Origin: Apodemus sylvaticus | Lineage: Eukaryota; Chordata; Mammalia; Rodentia; Muridae | Assembly: GCF_947179515.1 (NCBI RefSeq) | Contig: NC_067482.1 | Span: forward strand, 78,906,444 to 78,970,443 | Length of the DNA: 64,000 nucleotides | Direction: 5' to 3' | Shown: positions 44,311 through 55,249 of the stretch, in pieces | Position numbering within the stretch: position 1 is the first letter of the stretch | Layout of the letters: every line of letters begins with the position of its first letter | Notes under the pieces: model-generated | What the model was told of the DNA's origin: nothing | The model's database searches: none | Seen by the model: the letters and a program-made list of their open reading frames with translations, nothing else | Program-made: the position numbers and the translations under genes

Positions 44311-45951
44311 TTTGTGCCTGTGGATCAGATTTAAGCTCTCAGCTACTACTTCAGTGCCATGCCTGCCTGTCTGCTGCCATGCCTCCCTACAAGGATGGTT
44401 ATGGACTCTAAACCCCTGAAGCCATAGTTCCTGGAAAACTGTTTGGTCATGGTGTCTTATCACAGTGATATACCAGTAACTAAGATAGAAGTTGGTACAA
44501 GGAGTGGGGTATCACTGTGACAGGCCTAAACATGCTATTTTTGGTGTAATATGGAAGACCTTGGTACTTTGGAAAAGGAAAAAAGTTAAACACTGTAAGC
44601 AGGGCACAATGGGTCATCCTAGTAGGGGTTTGGAAGACAGTAGTGCTGAGAGCCACGTGGACTATGGAGGCCCAGCTCAAGAGGTTTCAGAGGGGAATAA
44701 TATTAGCAACAGGGCTAAAGACCACTTTTGTGATATTTTGGCAGAGCTGCTTTTGCCTCATCTCAAGAATCTTCCTGAGGCTAAGTTGGAGAGTTTGGGA
44801 CTAATAATGCTGACAGTGGAAATTTCAAGACACCCTAATACTGACTCTGTTGCACAATTATTAGTAATAATTCTTAAGCAGATCTAAAAGAAAAACAGGC
44901 AAGCAGGGAAAAAAACAAATAGAAAATGTACAGTTTGAGGAGAAAAGGAGACTCAGGAAACTTAATGTTGGAGCCAAGGTTTGTGCTGAAAGCGGGAAGG
45001 AGATTAAGGAGGGGTCTGATCTGAAATGGAATGAAGGAGGGGGGCCTCAAGGAAAGACCCCAACAAACACGTCTCCACTTATAAAAAAGGCCTCAGGACT
45101 TATCTGGTTCTTAAAAAGATACCGTGACTGAAGCAACAACAAATAAAAGCTTCTTCTAGTCTAACTCAAGGAGAGGGACAGCCTCCATCCCAAGCATGCA
45201 GCCATCTTTACAGCGCTGGCCTTGGGATTCTAGAGTCACAAAGGATACAGGAGTGAGGGGGGCTCTGGTTAAGGAACATCACCGAGGACAGCTGTGTGTC
45301 AGGAGAGGCCCTGCAGGAAGGTGTGGAAGTGAAGCCTAGGTTTCCTGGAGACATTAGAGGTGACAGAGATGTGGGATATTGGCCAAGGAGAGCTGCACAG
45401 AGGAGTGGGACCAGCCTGAGAGAGAGAAGGGTGTTGCAGGCAGCAAAGCTGGAAAGGCAGAGATGCCGAAGCCCCTGACATCAGACGTGGATCTACAGGA
45501 TTTGGAGTTTGCCCTGTTGGGTTTGGTCCTATTTTGGTTCAGTATTTCCTCACTATGTCCCCTATTGGAATAATAATGTATACTCTGTATAATAATAATG
45601 TATACAATACAATGTATGTTGTAAGTATGTAAATTGGTTATTTTAAGTTTTCCAGGGTGTTACAATTAAAAGATTGCCTTGAGTCTTAAAAGAGGCTTTG
45701 GATGTTGGAAGTATGTATGTTGGAAGTATGTAAATTGGTTATTTTAAGTTTTCCAGGGTGTTACAATTAAAAGATTGCCTTGAGTCTTAAAAGAGGCTTT
45801 GGACTTTAAACTTTTTAGCACTGTTGAGACAGTTAAAGACTACGGAGACTTTTGAAGTTGGAGTGAATGCATTTTGCACTACAATGTGGCTACAAGCCTG
45901 TGGGGAGCAGGGAGTAGAATGTGGTGGTTTGCTTAAGAATGGCTTCATAGG
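44144..45951 (+). mobile_element. ORR1-type MaLR element with 3' LTR nearly lost
   Basis: 5' LTR 44144-44488 (gtggtggtttgaatgagaact to cagtaactaagata, with a (CT)n at 44277-44308); internal region starting gttggtacaaggagtggggtatcac and ending ctacaatgtggctacaagcctg; start of the 3' LTR (tgtggtggtttgc) at 45920. A B1 interrupts the 3' LTR and I cannot follow the LTR far beyond it. Same internal type as 14192-15554. A 131-aa frame at 44492-44887 is internal-region sequence without recognised domain. Confidence 0.8.
45623..45803 (+). repeat. Tandem duplication, 80-bp identical copies, 101-bp period
   Basis: Copies 45623-45702 and 45724-45803, starting aagtatgtaaattggttatt and ending aagaggctttgga, appear identical, inside the old MaLR internal region. 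Confidence 0.95.
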
Positions 45952-46114
45952 CTAGGCGGTGGTGGCGCACGCCTGTAATCCCAGCACTCTGGGAGGCAGA
46001 GGCAGGCGGATTTCTGAGTTCGAGGCCAGCCTGGTTACAGAGTGAGTTCCAGAACAGCCAAGGCTATATAGAGAAACCCTGTCTCGAAAAAAACAAATCC
46101 AAAAAACCAAAAAC
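45952..46114 (+). mobile_element. B1 SINE inserted in MaLR 3' LTR
   Basis: Starts in ctaggcggtggtggcgcacgcc; 16-bp target-site duplication agaatggcttcatagg at 45936-45951 and 46115-46130, perfect. Confidence 0.96.
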
Positions 46115-46130
46115 AGAATGGCTTCATAGG

Positions 46131-46854
46131 CTCAGCAGGCAATGGCACTTTAGTTAAGTTCCTTCCAACCTGGGAACCCAAAAGGTAAATCTTCAAGGTG
46201 TCCTCTGAACTCTACATGCACACAATGGCACTCATGCACTTAAGCATACACCATACGCACACACATGCACACAGGCATGTGCAAACACACACCCACAAAT
46301 CAATTATAAATAGCTGTAAATGGCTAACCTAGTGAGTGCGGCCTATGCACTACAGAAAATAAAGCTCTTGGAGTCACTTGTTCACAGTGCTTCTGTGAGC
46401 CTCGGCTTCCCTCTCTCTGACAGCATGACTGAGCCCAAACCCATCCTTTACCACAGTTGCTTCCCACAGGCAATCACAGAGACCATGGGTCCTCAGGGCT
46501 CAGCGCAACCTGATAGTTCCCTGTTGAAAGACTACACTTCCCAGATTCCCTTGCAGACTATGGAAACCAATTTTACCCTTATAAAGAGCTGATTCCTTTT
46601 TCTCCTGGAGAGTTAGGCCTTCTGCACATTTAGGTAACAAAAGTGCCCCCTAGCAGTAAATAAGTGCGGTTCTGCCCAGGCCCAGCCTAAGCCTCTCTAC
46701 AGCTGTGTTGATGACCTGGTGTAGCTCATGAACGAGCCAGCCCCAAGAGCCTCCCCCACTGCAGTGCTGAATCTGTACACAAGTACACTTCAAGTAAAAC
46801 ACCTGCAAGTGGCTCCCTAGACCACTGTGCATCACAGAAAAATAATAGCCTTAG
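46131..46854. other. Intron; SINE tail and unassigned sequence
   Basis: A CA-rich stretch at 46225-46300 resembles a B3/B4 tail. Contains a CTCF-like gtgccccctagcag (46643-46656, minus, 12 of 14). No exon recognised. Confidence 0.4.
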
Positions 46855-46887
46855 ACTAGAGCAATGGCTCAGAAGCTAAGAACACTT

Positions 46888-47061
46888 GAGGGCTGGAGAG
46901 ATGGCTCAGCAGTTAAGAGCACTGACTGTTCTTCCGAAGGGCCTGAGCTCAAATCCCAGCAACCACATTGTAGCTCACAACCATCTGTAACGAGATCTGA
47001 TACTCACTTCTGGGGTGTCTGAAGACAGCCACAGTGTATTTACATATAATAAATAAATCTT

Positions 47062-47064
<3 letters not shown>
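46888..47064 (+). mobile_element. B2 SINE (inside composite)
   Basis: gggctggagagatggctcagcagttaagagc head; tail runs into GAAA repeats. Confidence 0.95.
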
Positions 47065-47140
<76 letters not shown>

Positions 47141-47155
47141 AAAACAAAGAAAGAA
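47065..47155. repeat. (GAAA)n microsatellite
   Basis: About 20 GAAA units with one AAAC interruption. Confidence 0.97.
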
Positions 47156-47156
47156 A

Positions 47157-47330
47157 GCCGGGCGATGGTGGTGCACACCTGTAATCCCAGTACTCTGGGA
47201 GACAGAGGCAGGCAGATTTCTGGGTTCGAGACCAGCCTGGTCTACAGAGTGAGTTCCAGGACAGCCAGGGCTACACAGAGAAACCCTGTCTCGAAAATAA
47301 CAAATTTAAAAAAACCTAAACAAACAAACA
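47157..47330 (+). mobile_element. B1 SINE (inside composite)
   Basis: gccgggcgatggtggtgcacacc start, gttcgagaccagcctgg core, (CAAA)n tail. Confidence 0.95.
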
Positions 47331-47354
47331 AACAAACAAAAAACCCAGAAAGAA

Positions 47355-47408
47355 AGCAGGCAGGCAGGCAGGAAGGAAGGAAGGAAGGAAGGAAGGAAGG
47401 AAGGAAGG

Positions 47409-47488
<80 letters not shown>
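47355..47488. repeat. (GGCA)n-(GGAA)n-(GA)n-(GAAA)n purine tract
   Basis: About 130 bp of stepwise changing purine repeats, homopurine over most of its length. Confidence 0.96.
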
Positions 47489-47489
<1 letters not shown>

Positions 47490-47603
47490 GCACTTGCTGT
47501 TCTCAGAAGACCTGAGTTCAGTTCCCATCACTTACATAAAGGCTTACAATTGTCCATAGCTCCTGTCTCAGAGTATCTGGTACCTTCTTCTGGATGCTGA
47601 GAG

Positions 47604-47605
<2 letters not shown>

Positions 47606-47640
<35 letters not shown>
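47606..47640. repeat. (CA)n microsatellite
   Basis: About 16 CA units in the tail of the outer SINE. Confidence 0.95.
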
Positions 47641-47705
47641 ACACATACACACAATAGTCTGTTCAAAATAATCATACCAATAAAATAAATACATCTTAAG
47701 AAGAC

Positions 47706-48475
47706 AGCCTAATGGCCTATTCACGGACAACAGGCAAAATGAACTATGATACCTCCATACAACGAAAACCCATATTGTAAAAACAAAGGCAATGCTTTTA
47801 TGTACAAACAGGGGACACACTTAGGATGGAGAACTGAACAGAAAAGGGCAGCCATGTGATGCCCGCTTGGGCACATGTACAGAGATGACCGTCTCCAGCA
47901 CCTCTGGAGGCCTCCAGTGAGAGACGACGGTAGGTAGCTAGGATCAGGAGTCAACCATGGGTTTTATACACAGGCTCTTGGAACTACTGGCTTAACGATC
48001 ACATGAAGACTTTGCTTGGGCCATTAGATTTGGTGTCCAACCTGGCCAATGCAGCAGCTCTGAGAAACTCTCCTCTCTGCACACAATTACAACCAGTTTG
48101 AGGTACAGTACACCATTCCGGACCCCCATCCTACACCACTGCTTCTGGGTTTGGATCACTGAATATCTGAAGCATCTGCTGGAATCCTCATAACCATTCT
48201 TATTTAAAAAAAAAAAAAAAAAGCACACGCAGCGCCTGGCACTCCAAACATTCCCATCCCCAGGACTGCCACCCACAAACACCTTGACTGAAGAGCTTCC
48301 TCCCTGCAGATGGTGCATCCAACCAAGTCAACCTTAGGCCTTCTGAACTGTACCACACTACCTTGGATTCCCTGGCCACAACTGTTCCCGAATGTCCCAG
48401 TTCCTCTAGACTACTGTGACACACACCCCTTTCCCCTCCCCAGCCCACCCCGCCCCCATGCTGAACCATCACTAC
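47706..48475. other. Unique intron just downstream of the exon
   Basis: Contains a T-run on the minus strand (A-run 48206-48222) and no recognised repeat. Minus-strand frames here are intron read-through. Confidence 0.45.
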
Positions 48476-48684
48476 CTGACTGTGTTTTCATCACGCAGAT
48501 GGCCTTGGCCTTGGCCAGCTCCAGAACAGTGATCCAATGCTGCCGCTCCACCTCTGAGCTGGCCTTGAGGTGGTAGGTCCTGGCCCCGTTGCATAGCAAG
48601 ATTCCACAAGTGTCCTCTGTTTCAAAGTGTGCGGAGGCCAGGTTGATGGTTCCACGGCAGGTGTGGGCCATTTCACCCTGGTTT
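48476..48684 (-). CDS. Osbp2: Osbp2 (ORP4) internal coding exon, C-terminal half of PH domain
   Basis: The 209-bp exon reads NQGEMAHTCRGTINLASAHF, continues through ETEDTCGILLCNGARTYHLK and ASSEVERQHWITVLELAKAK, and ends at MKTQS. This is the second half of the pleckstrin-homology domain of the OSBP family, including the conserved Trp of the C-terminal helix. ACGILL/NGART-type residues match ORP4 (OSBP2) better than OSBP1. ORP4 binds oxysterols and PI4P; its PH domain targets Golgi/ER contact sites. The acceptor is a CAG after a CT-rich tract, with ctgac about 27 nt upstream; the donor is TCAG|gtagtg. The exon starts at codon position 3 and ends after codon position 1, as expected for this gene. 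No stop or frameshift. Relative to human ORP4 as I recall it, A to V (WITV) and VR to IC (KAIC) differ. An in-frame ATG lies six codons in, with G at -3 and G at +4. OSBP1 is the only serious alternative. Confidence 0.93.
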
Positions 48685-48745
48685 CTGTGGGATTCAAGAG
48701 GAGGTATGAGGTCAGGTTCCTGAATGCAATAGTTCCAGACTAAAG
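48685..48745 (-). promoter_or_regulatory. Osbp2: 3' splice site region of the Osbp2 exon
   Basis: Read on the minus strand this ends in a pyrimidine-biased stretch, tcctcttgaatcccacag, directly before the exon. A ctgac branch-point-like motif (plus 48711-48715) sits about 27 nt upstream. This fixes the exon start at 48684. Confidence 0.75.
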
Positions 48746-49389
48746 AAACTCTCGAGGTAAATCCTCATCTTGCTCCTGGAAAGCTGGGAGAGAGCCTGGG
48801 ATCACCAGTGGGAGAGACCGCCTTGCTGCAATGGACCACATCTGCCCACCAAGGGGAGGGGTAGGAGGCAATACTGGGCCATGCCTGCTACGTACGGTCT
48901 GAGCCCTTGAGGACACCAGGAAGGGGAGAAGAGCCCAACATTCAAATGGGGTCTGCGGCTTCACGCCAGGTCCTCTCCACTAAATCTTGGAAGCAAAGAA
49001 AAAGATGTTGCTACTAGAGAGGAGACTGGAAGCCCAGAGCTGAAAGGGAGGACCCTGGTACCTTCTGCTTTGAGGTAATCTGGGAATAGCCTCATCCTTG
49101 AGACTGTCCTTCTGTTGCACCCAGACAGCCATAGAGCAAGGACACATCTATCATTGTCTCTCAAGACAATGACAGGGCTAACATGATGCTACCTCATGGC
49201 AGAGGACAACTCTTTCACTGGACCATCACGAGTGGATTTACCTCGCTCACTCCCTTAGGTACTTGAAGGAAATCCAGAACCCCAGAAGGACCCCAGATCT
49301 TTCCACAGAGGGCTTTGCAAAGGGAAAAGCACTTGACAAGCATCTAATAGTGCCATGGGGGGACGAATTCACTTGGCAATTGCCTGCCT
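48746..49389. other. Unique intron just upstream of the exon
   Basis: No repeat or exon recognised. Confidence 0.45.
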
Positions 49390-49462
49390 GTTCTTGGTTG
49401 TCTGCCAACTTGACTTCATCTGGAATTAACCAAACCCTAAGAGGATAGGTGCAGGGCAGATC
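49390..49462 (+). mobile_element. MT-like LTR 5' fragment
   Basis: 'gttcttggttgtctgccaacttgacttcatctggaattaacc' resembles the first part of an old MT/MTE LTR; cut by the next B1. Confidence 0.45.
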
Positions 49463-49495
<33 letters not shown>

Positions 49496-49650
49496 TTTGG
49501 ATTTGTTTTTTTCGAGACAGGTTTTCTCTGTATAGCCCTGGCTGTCCTGGAACTCACTCTGTAGACCAGGCTGGCCTCAAACTCAGAAATCCACCTGCCT
49601 CTGCCTCCCAGAGTGCTGGGATTACAGGTGTGCGCCACCACCATCCGGCA
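49463..49650 (-). mobile_element. B1 SINE, antisense
   Basis: Poly-T then ttcgagacaggttttctctg to caccaccatccggca. Confidence 0.95.
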
Positions 49651-50249
49651 CAAGCCTGGAGTCTTAAGGTTTAATTTTAGGCTTGAGGCTGTTCGGGTAT
49701 TAAATGCTATAGTGACTGACTACCGACAGCACTCCTGCTAGGCGCAAAAAGAAAAGGGACACAGACTACGCTCTAGGCACAAGCAAAGCTTGTAAGACTG
49801 GGAGAATTCACACGGCTTTCAGACAACTGGAAGAGCTCCAGGGTCACGGTACCAGAGAGCAGGAGAGGCAGAGAAGAAGGGAAAGGCCAAACGTAGTACT
49901 GGAGGGAACGTTAAGGAGTTATACTCTTATACCCAAAGTCAAAGCGGTAGGTCTCCTGGGCTTAATATTAGAAAGGAGGGAGGATCGATAGCTCAGACAT
50001 TTCTGTGGGAGATGGAAGAAAGCCAGGCCACTGCAGCAAATCAGTCAGTGTTCCACTGTAAGTAGTCCACTGGCATAGTGCAGATCACAATCCCACCTAT
50101 CATACACACACACACACACACACACACACTACTGTATATATAATAAATACCCAGTGCAGTCTGTGCAGATACATGCAAAGGACTGGAGGAGTAAATGGGT
50201 GAGAAGTGAGATACTTCTTGTCAACAGCAGCATGACCACAAATATAGAC
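49651..50249. other. Unique intron with a (CA)n at 50101-50130
   Basis: About 14 CA units; otherwise nothing recognised. Confidence 0.45.
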
Positions 50250-50822
50250 TGTGCCTGTTAATCTTGTTAACTTGCTTGGGATCAAGTAAAAGAGTCTTGG
50301 GGTGGCACTGTGAGGGTATTTCCTGAAGGGCAGGGCGCTCCTCCAGAGTGAGCAGAACCTTACCTCGGCAGCCTAGATATAAACATGGATGTGGGAAGAC
50401 GGTCTGATTTTGGTTTTGCCTGCCCTCCTTTACCGCCTGCTGGTGAGTGCATCTACCCTATTGATGTCACCCTGGCTACCATCCTTCACTGACATCAAAA
50501 CCCAACTTCTTCAGCCTTCTGACATGAACTGAAAAACATACAAACAAACAAACAAACAAACAAACCCCAAAAAGTCAGTGGCTCTCCAAGAACCCTCCAG
50601 GTCTTGAGCACCAGATCAGGACTACTGAGGCATCATTCCCACCCCTAGCCCTCCCTGCCCATGGACTGAGCAGACACTGGGGCCTCAGTCTTTCCAGAGT
50701 ATAAACAGACATTGTTGGACTATGCTGATGAAATGGTGTAAACTAATCTCATAAATCACTCCTTTGTGTTATATATTTATATTTTTTGTTTTGTTCCTCT
50801 AGAGAACTGTGACTAATACATG
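50250..50822 (+). mobile_element. Old MaLR (MTE-like) LTR
   Basis: 'tgcctgttaatcttgttaacttgc...gatcaagtaaaagagtcttgggg' at the left; 'ataaacagacattgttggactatg', 'aatctcataaatcac' and 'gttcctctagagaactgtgactaatac' at the right. A (CAAA)n patch lies at 50540-50565. Confidence 0.65.
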
Positions 50823-51194
50823 GGCGAGAATCACCAAATACAGTGTAGAGTTCTAGATGATAAAAAAAAAAAAAGACTGGACAGACTATTGCAATTCAAA
50901 CATAGCCTGGAATTTGGATGTAGCCTTATCATGGTGCCATTGTCCTGGGTTTGGTGATGCTCCAGAGAAGAACCCCTCATCTCCCATGCAAGCAGCTCTA
51001 TTTAAACTTGAGTCACCAGGACAGAAACAGACATGAAAACAGAAGGGGTCTGATTGATGAGAGGAGGGAAATGAGCAGGAGTGGAAGGGGATAAGTGAGG
51101 TCAAAGTGTGAATGTCATCAGAATACATTACACACGTAATGAGATTGTCATAGAGAAGTCAAACATTATAACTAATATATGCTGAGTTGCAAAC
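50823..51194. other. Unique intron sequence
   Basis: No repeat or exon recognised. Confidence 0.4.
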
Positions 51195-51597
51195 TCTGGT
51201 GTCTTACTCAGGGTTTCTATTCCTGCACAAACATCATGACCAAGAAGCAAGTTGGGGAGGAAAGGGTTTATTCAGCTTACACTTCTACACTGTTGTTGAT
51301 CACCAAAGGAAGTCAGGACTGGAACTCAATCAGGTCAGGAAGCAGGAACTGATGCAGAGGCCATGGAGGGATGTTTCTTACTGGCTTGCTTCCCCTAGCT
51401 TGCTCAGTCTACTCTCTTATAGAACCCAAGACTACCAGCCCAAAGGTGGAACCACCCACAAGGGGCCCTCCCCCCTTGATCACTAATTGAGAAATTGCCC
51501 CACAGCTGGATCTCATGGAGGCGCTTCCCCAACTGAAGCTCCTTTCTGTGATAACTCCAGACTGTGTCCAGTTGACACACAACACCAGCCAGTACAC
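51195..51597 (-). mobile_element. MT-type MaLR solo LTR, same orientation as Osbp2
   Basis: Reverse complement of an MT LTR: cttactcagggtttctattcctgcac at the left and cagttgacacacaacaccagcc at the right. On the minus strand it has ttctataagag (plus 51415-51425) as TATA-like motif and AATAAA (plus 51267-51272). It lies about 2.5 kb upstream of the Osbp2 exon in the direction of transcription. Confidence 0.9.
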
Positions 51598-52444
51598 GTG
51601 GACGAATTGCTGAGGTGCTTATTTAACATATCCAAGCAGACCTGGCCACCAGGTTCTCCCAGCATCCCTCAGTCCAACGGGGTCCTCCTAGCTGGCATAC
51701 CTTGTCCCCTCCCCTGAACTCTCCAGCCCAGGGGGCTTAGCTGCTCTTCCCTTTATAGCCCAGCAAGAGGTTACCCCTCTTCTTTGGGCCCCCTGGCTGC
51801 TGCACCTGGTTCCCCTCTCCCCTCCTCCCCTGCCCCCTCTCCACATATGACCTAGCTCAGTCTGGTTGTGAGCACTCCACACTCTACCACATGTCCTTGC
51901 CTGATTATGCTCTTCCTTTTATCTACAGTAAACCTTCTCCCCCACCATAGGACCAGGCATGCTTCCTTTCTTCTCCTTTTTATATATTTCCCCCCTTTTA
52001 CTATATTCTAATAAAATAATTTTTTGAAAAATTTAAAATAATAAAACCTTTAAGAAAAAACAAAAATAGCTCAGATTAGCTTTCTTAGTTACCTAGCACC
52101 CAATAAACTGGATCTTTAATTATAATAAATTGTTTGGCTTTTTTTAAATCAAGGTTTAAATTTGATTTTCCAGTTTATTCCTTATTTCACTATTTGGAAG
52201 AACTATGTAGCAGGCTATATAAATTTGAGGGCAATGGCCTTTCAGATTACCATAGCCCGGTGAAATTCTGGCCTTGGAGTTTAGCTCTCCTTTTTCTCCC
52301 ATCTAGGGGCTTCATGTTCCGTCTACTCTGGGCCAGCAACAGGGGGCATTTTATCCTGTTTATTACATCCATTTTATTTTAATTTCAATGGCTTCAAATG
52401 CAGTCCAGAAAAGAGCCTAAATTGTAGGAACAGACCTAGATCTC
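51598..52444. other. Intron, partly pyrimidine-rich, possibly L1/LTR-derived
   Basis: 51780-51965 ('ctgcacctggttcccctctcccctcc...catatgacctagctcagtctggttg...cctgattatgctcttccttttatctacagtaaacc') looks like a rodent repeat 3' end that I cannot name. 51990-52100 is AT-rich. Confidence 0.35.
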
Positions 52445-52453
52445 AGATTGCTG

Positions 52454-52474
52454 TGGGGGGGGGGCGGGGGGCGG
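52454..52474. repeat. Poly-G tract
   Basis: G10 C G6 C GG, G-quadruplex-prone. Confidence 0.9.
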
Positions 52475-52544
52475 CACTCCTGCTCTCCATGCTTATAAAA
52501 GGCTTCTGTTCTCCCTTTAAAAATCCTGGCTGAAGTGTCGTCAT

Positions 52545-52690
52545 TAAGATGTCTCATTGATAAAGACTCTTGCTGCTAAGCCAGATGACCGACTTCAATC
52601 CCGGGACCTCTATGATGGAAGGAGAGAACTGACTCCTGAAAATTGACCTCTGATCACCACAAGTTCCATAGAGGACACACGCATGCGCGT
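52545..52690 (+). mobile_element. B3-type SINE
   Basis: 'aagatgtctcattgataaagactcttgctgctaagcc' head, 'atcccgggacctctatgatggaaggagagaac' and 'ctgatcaccacaagttccatag' body. Confidence 0.7.
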
Positions 52691-52776
52691 GTGCACAGAC
52701 ACACAGACACACACACACACACAGAGACACACAGACACACACATACACACACACATACATACACACATACACACAC

Positions 52777-52826
<50 letters not shown>
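52691..52826. repeat. (AC)n-(AG)n compound microsatellite
   Basis: AC repeats with GAC interruptions followed by about 22 AG units, in the tail of the SINE. Confidence 0.96.
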
Positions 52827-52830
<4 letters not shown>

Positions 52831-52859
52831 ATGGAACTTTTAAAAGTCTATAGGATATA

Positions 52860-53035
52860 GTTGAAAGCTGGGTGTGTTGAAATGGAACTTTGTAATCTTA
52901 GCATTTGGGAGACGGAGGCAGGAGGGTCAACCATTCAAGGCACCATCTAGGTTACAGAGTGAGTTTGGGCCATCTTGAACTACATGTGACTCTGTCTCTG
53001 AATGGCAAGCGAACAAACCCATAAACACATTTTTA
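52860..53035 (+). mobile_element. Diverged B1-like SINE
   Basis: 'gctgggtgtgttg...taatcttagcatttgggagacggaggcagg' and 'ttacagagtgagtttgggccatcttgaactac'. Confidence 0.6.
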
Positions 53036-53559
53036 AAAAATCCTCATTGAGATGTCAAGGAATGTTCCAGAGCCTCTCAAAAGCCCAGCTGGTGGAGCAA
53101 TGCTCAGCTCAGCCTGCTGGAGCCTCTGAGCCTCTTGGGAGCCCCCACTTTCTCACTGGGGGTTCATGGAGGTGTCATACAGCCCAAAGCCATCATTCTT
53201 ACCAGTCCTGGGCAGCTACAGTGGGCTCACTCCCACAGGCAGGCCATGGCATAGGTGCCCAGTCACATCAGCCAACCCTCCCCCTACGAAGCTCTGCCCC
53301 CCTTACAGGGAGTTTGGGTTGAGGCTTTTGTTTACTATCCGATACATGCAGAGCAAACAGGGACAAAAGTAGGTGACAGAACTCATGACAAGTTACAGTG
53401 GCCATCACCGACAATGTGCCCTTCATTGACTCTCAGCCAAATGACCCTCAGCAGTGACCTTGCCAGGACAGCAGCTGTCAGAGCCTGTATTTTCTTTGCC
53501 ACAAAGACCACCTGGTGCTAATGTATTACTTACTTCTCTTGTAGTTTGACAGAATAGCC
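53036..53559. other. Unique intron sequence
   Basis: No repeat or exon recognised. Confidence 0.4.
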
Positions 53560-55215
53560 AAGATAAATGTGACAGAATAAAAATGTAAGTGGTTCATTGT
53601 TTTGGAATGGTCAGTCCATCATGATAGAGAGGACATCAGAGGGCAGGGCATGGTGGCTATCATCAGAGAAAGGACAGGGAGCTAGGAATCCTTTGAGGCA
53701 TGCCCCTAATAAGCTACTTCCTCCAGGTAAGCATGGCCCCAGAATAGTACCACAGGCTGAGGACCAGGCATTCAAACATGAGTATGAAGGACATTTTGTA
53801 TTTAAGCCACAATATTCCACCCCAGTTCCTAAGGGATCATAGTCATCTCATAATGCAAAATACATTATTCCCTCTCCAGCTGTCCTACAGTCGAAGTCAA
53901 AAGTCTAAGTTCAAGCCTCCTCTAAGCTGTGACGCTCTGTAAAATGAAAAGGAAAGTCACATACGCTCAAAATAACCTGTGCAGAGAACGCATTACCATT
54001 CCAAAGGGAGAGATCAGGGTGTCACAAACAGAACTGAGACCAGAACCCAGCAGGGCGAACATTACATGCTGCAAATCCACATCAAGTCCAGGGTGTCTGG
54101 TGCCCGATGTGAGCACCGACAAGCTTGGGAAGCCCGCCTGCCTCTGTTTACTGACTGCAGCTCTCCTAAAGATCCGTTTTTGGCAACTCTACCTCTTGGA
54201 TTCTCCATGGCAGCTCAGGCTTCACGCTCACAGCTTCATGAGGTGCTGCTGTGTCAGGGATGCTTACAGGGAGCACCATTCCGCTGTGTTCTGACTAGCC
54301 TCCCATGATTTCCCTTGAGAGTCTGGTGGGACCCATGACCCTGTAAATCTTGCGTTCTACATGCCCACATAACCAGGATGGATGACACAGCCTCAAGCAT
54401 ATCCTGGTGGACTGCAGCATCCCCCACGTACCTGGGTTTGATTAACACAGGAAAATACCTATGTGAGTATGTGCAGTATTTTCTACATCTCTCAAAGCAA
54501 ATGAACCTTGATTCTCTTGATCCTGCCATAGGTTGGGTCTGGCCAACTGGTGAGATCCTCTGAAGGCATCTTTCTGATTGTTCCAGTGCGAAACCCTTGG
54601 CTTCTTTTCAATGCATTGACGCTCCTGAACAAGCAAGCCCTTCTTGTCTGCAACATTAAATGTGCCTCTTTTCTGGATGAACGTTTTCCCAGCCTTTCCA
54701 CTCTGCTTTCTGACCCTGATCCTCACTGTAAGCTTGGCTAAAAGCAGCTGACGGTGTCCATGCCACGGCCTGAATGCTATCCTGACTTGACGTTTCCCTC
54801 TGTTAAATTAACTAGTCCGTTTAGTTTTACTCAACGTTTCAGGGCTGCAAGAATGAAACACGAATTGCCTCAGGCCCTGTTTGCTGGAGAATTTTTGTTG
54901 CCATTTAAGCTCAGGTTAGTCATGAGAGCCCCACCCCCACTTCTCTAGCCCAAGTTTGTGTCTCAGTCCTTTGTACATCACCGTAACTAAATTCCTGGCA
55001 CAAGAACTTGAAGAGGAGGGATCCGTTTCTGCTGATGGTTTCAGGGCTGTTGGTCTGCGTTGTGGGGAGTGTGACTAAGGAGAAGGACTTTTGCCACCCC
55101 TCCAGTTCCCTCCTAAGTGTCCCATCTAGGCTGCCATCCCTTGAGTCACATAGAAACCCCTTCATGGTGTGATGGTGATAATGACTATGAACCCGATGGT
55201 ATCCAGAGTCAGTGT
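53560..55215 (-). mobile_element. Old MaLR element, internal region and LTR parts, antisense
   Basis: Contains the antisense order of a MaLR internal region: 'accattccaaagggagagatcaggg', 'actgagaccagaacccagcagggcgaacattacatgctgcaaatcc', 'catggcagctcaggcttcacgctcacagcttcatg'. Flanked left by 'cagggcatggtggct...aagctacttcctcc' and right by 'gtctcagtcctttgtacatcaccgtaac', which look like LTR ends. Boundaries approximate. No coding capacity. Confidence 0.6.
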
Positions 55216-55249
55216 GGAGGAGGGGTAATCTACATTAAGTTAGAGTGGA

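Larger units (their letters stand above)
46855..47705 (+). mobile_element. Nested SINE composite: B3 host split by B2, B1 and simple repeats
   Basis: Outer B3-like SINE starts gagcaatggctcagaagctaag (46859) and resumes at agcacttgctgttctcagaagacctgag (47488) to a CA tail and ataaaataaatac end. The break repeats aacacttg/agcacttg. Inside: a B2 (46888), a (GAAA)n, a B1 (47157) and a GGAA/GA/GAAA tract. Confidence 0.75.
1..48475 (-). other. Osbp2: Osbp2 intron downstream of the PH-domain exon
   Basis: Everything to the left of the exon is read as one intron (or part of one). I saw no frame matching the next ORP4 segment (the acidic linker and following helix) on the minus strand, so the next exon probably lies left of position 1. 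The repeats, the CpG island and the satellite-like blocks listed separately lie within it. Confidence 0.6.

Noticed and set aside
47165..47531. 116-aa frame with Lys/Arg/Glu run
   Set aside because: Translation of B1 plus purine microsatellite.
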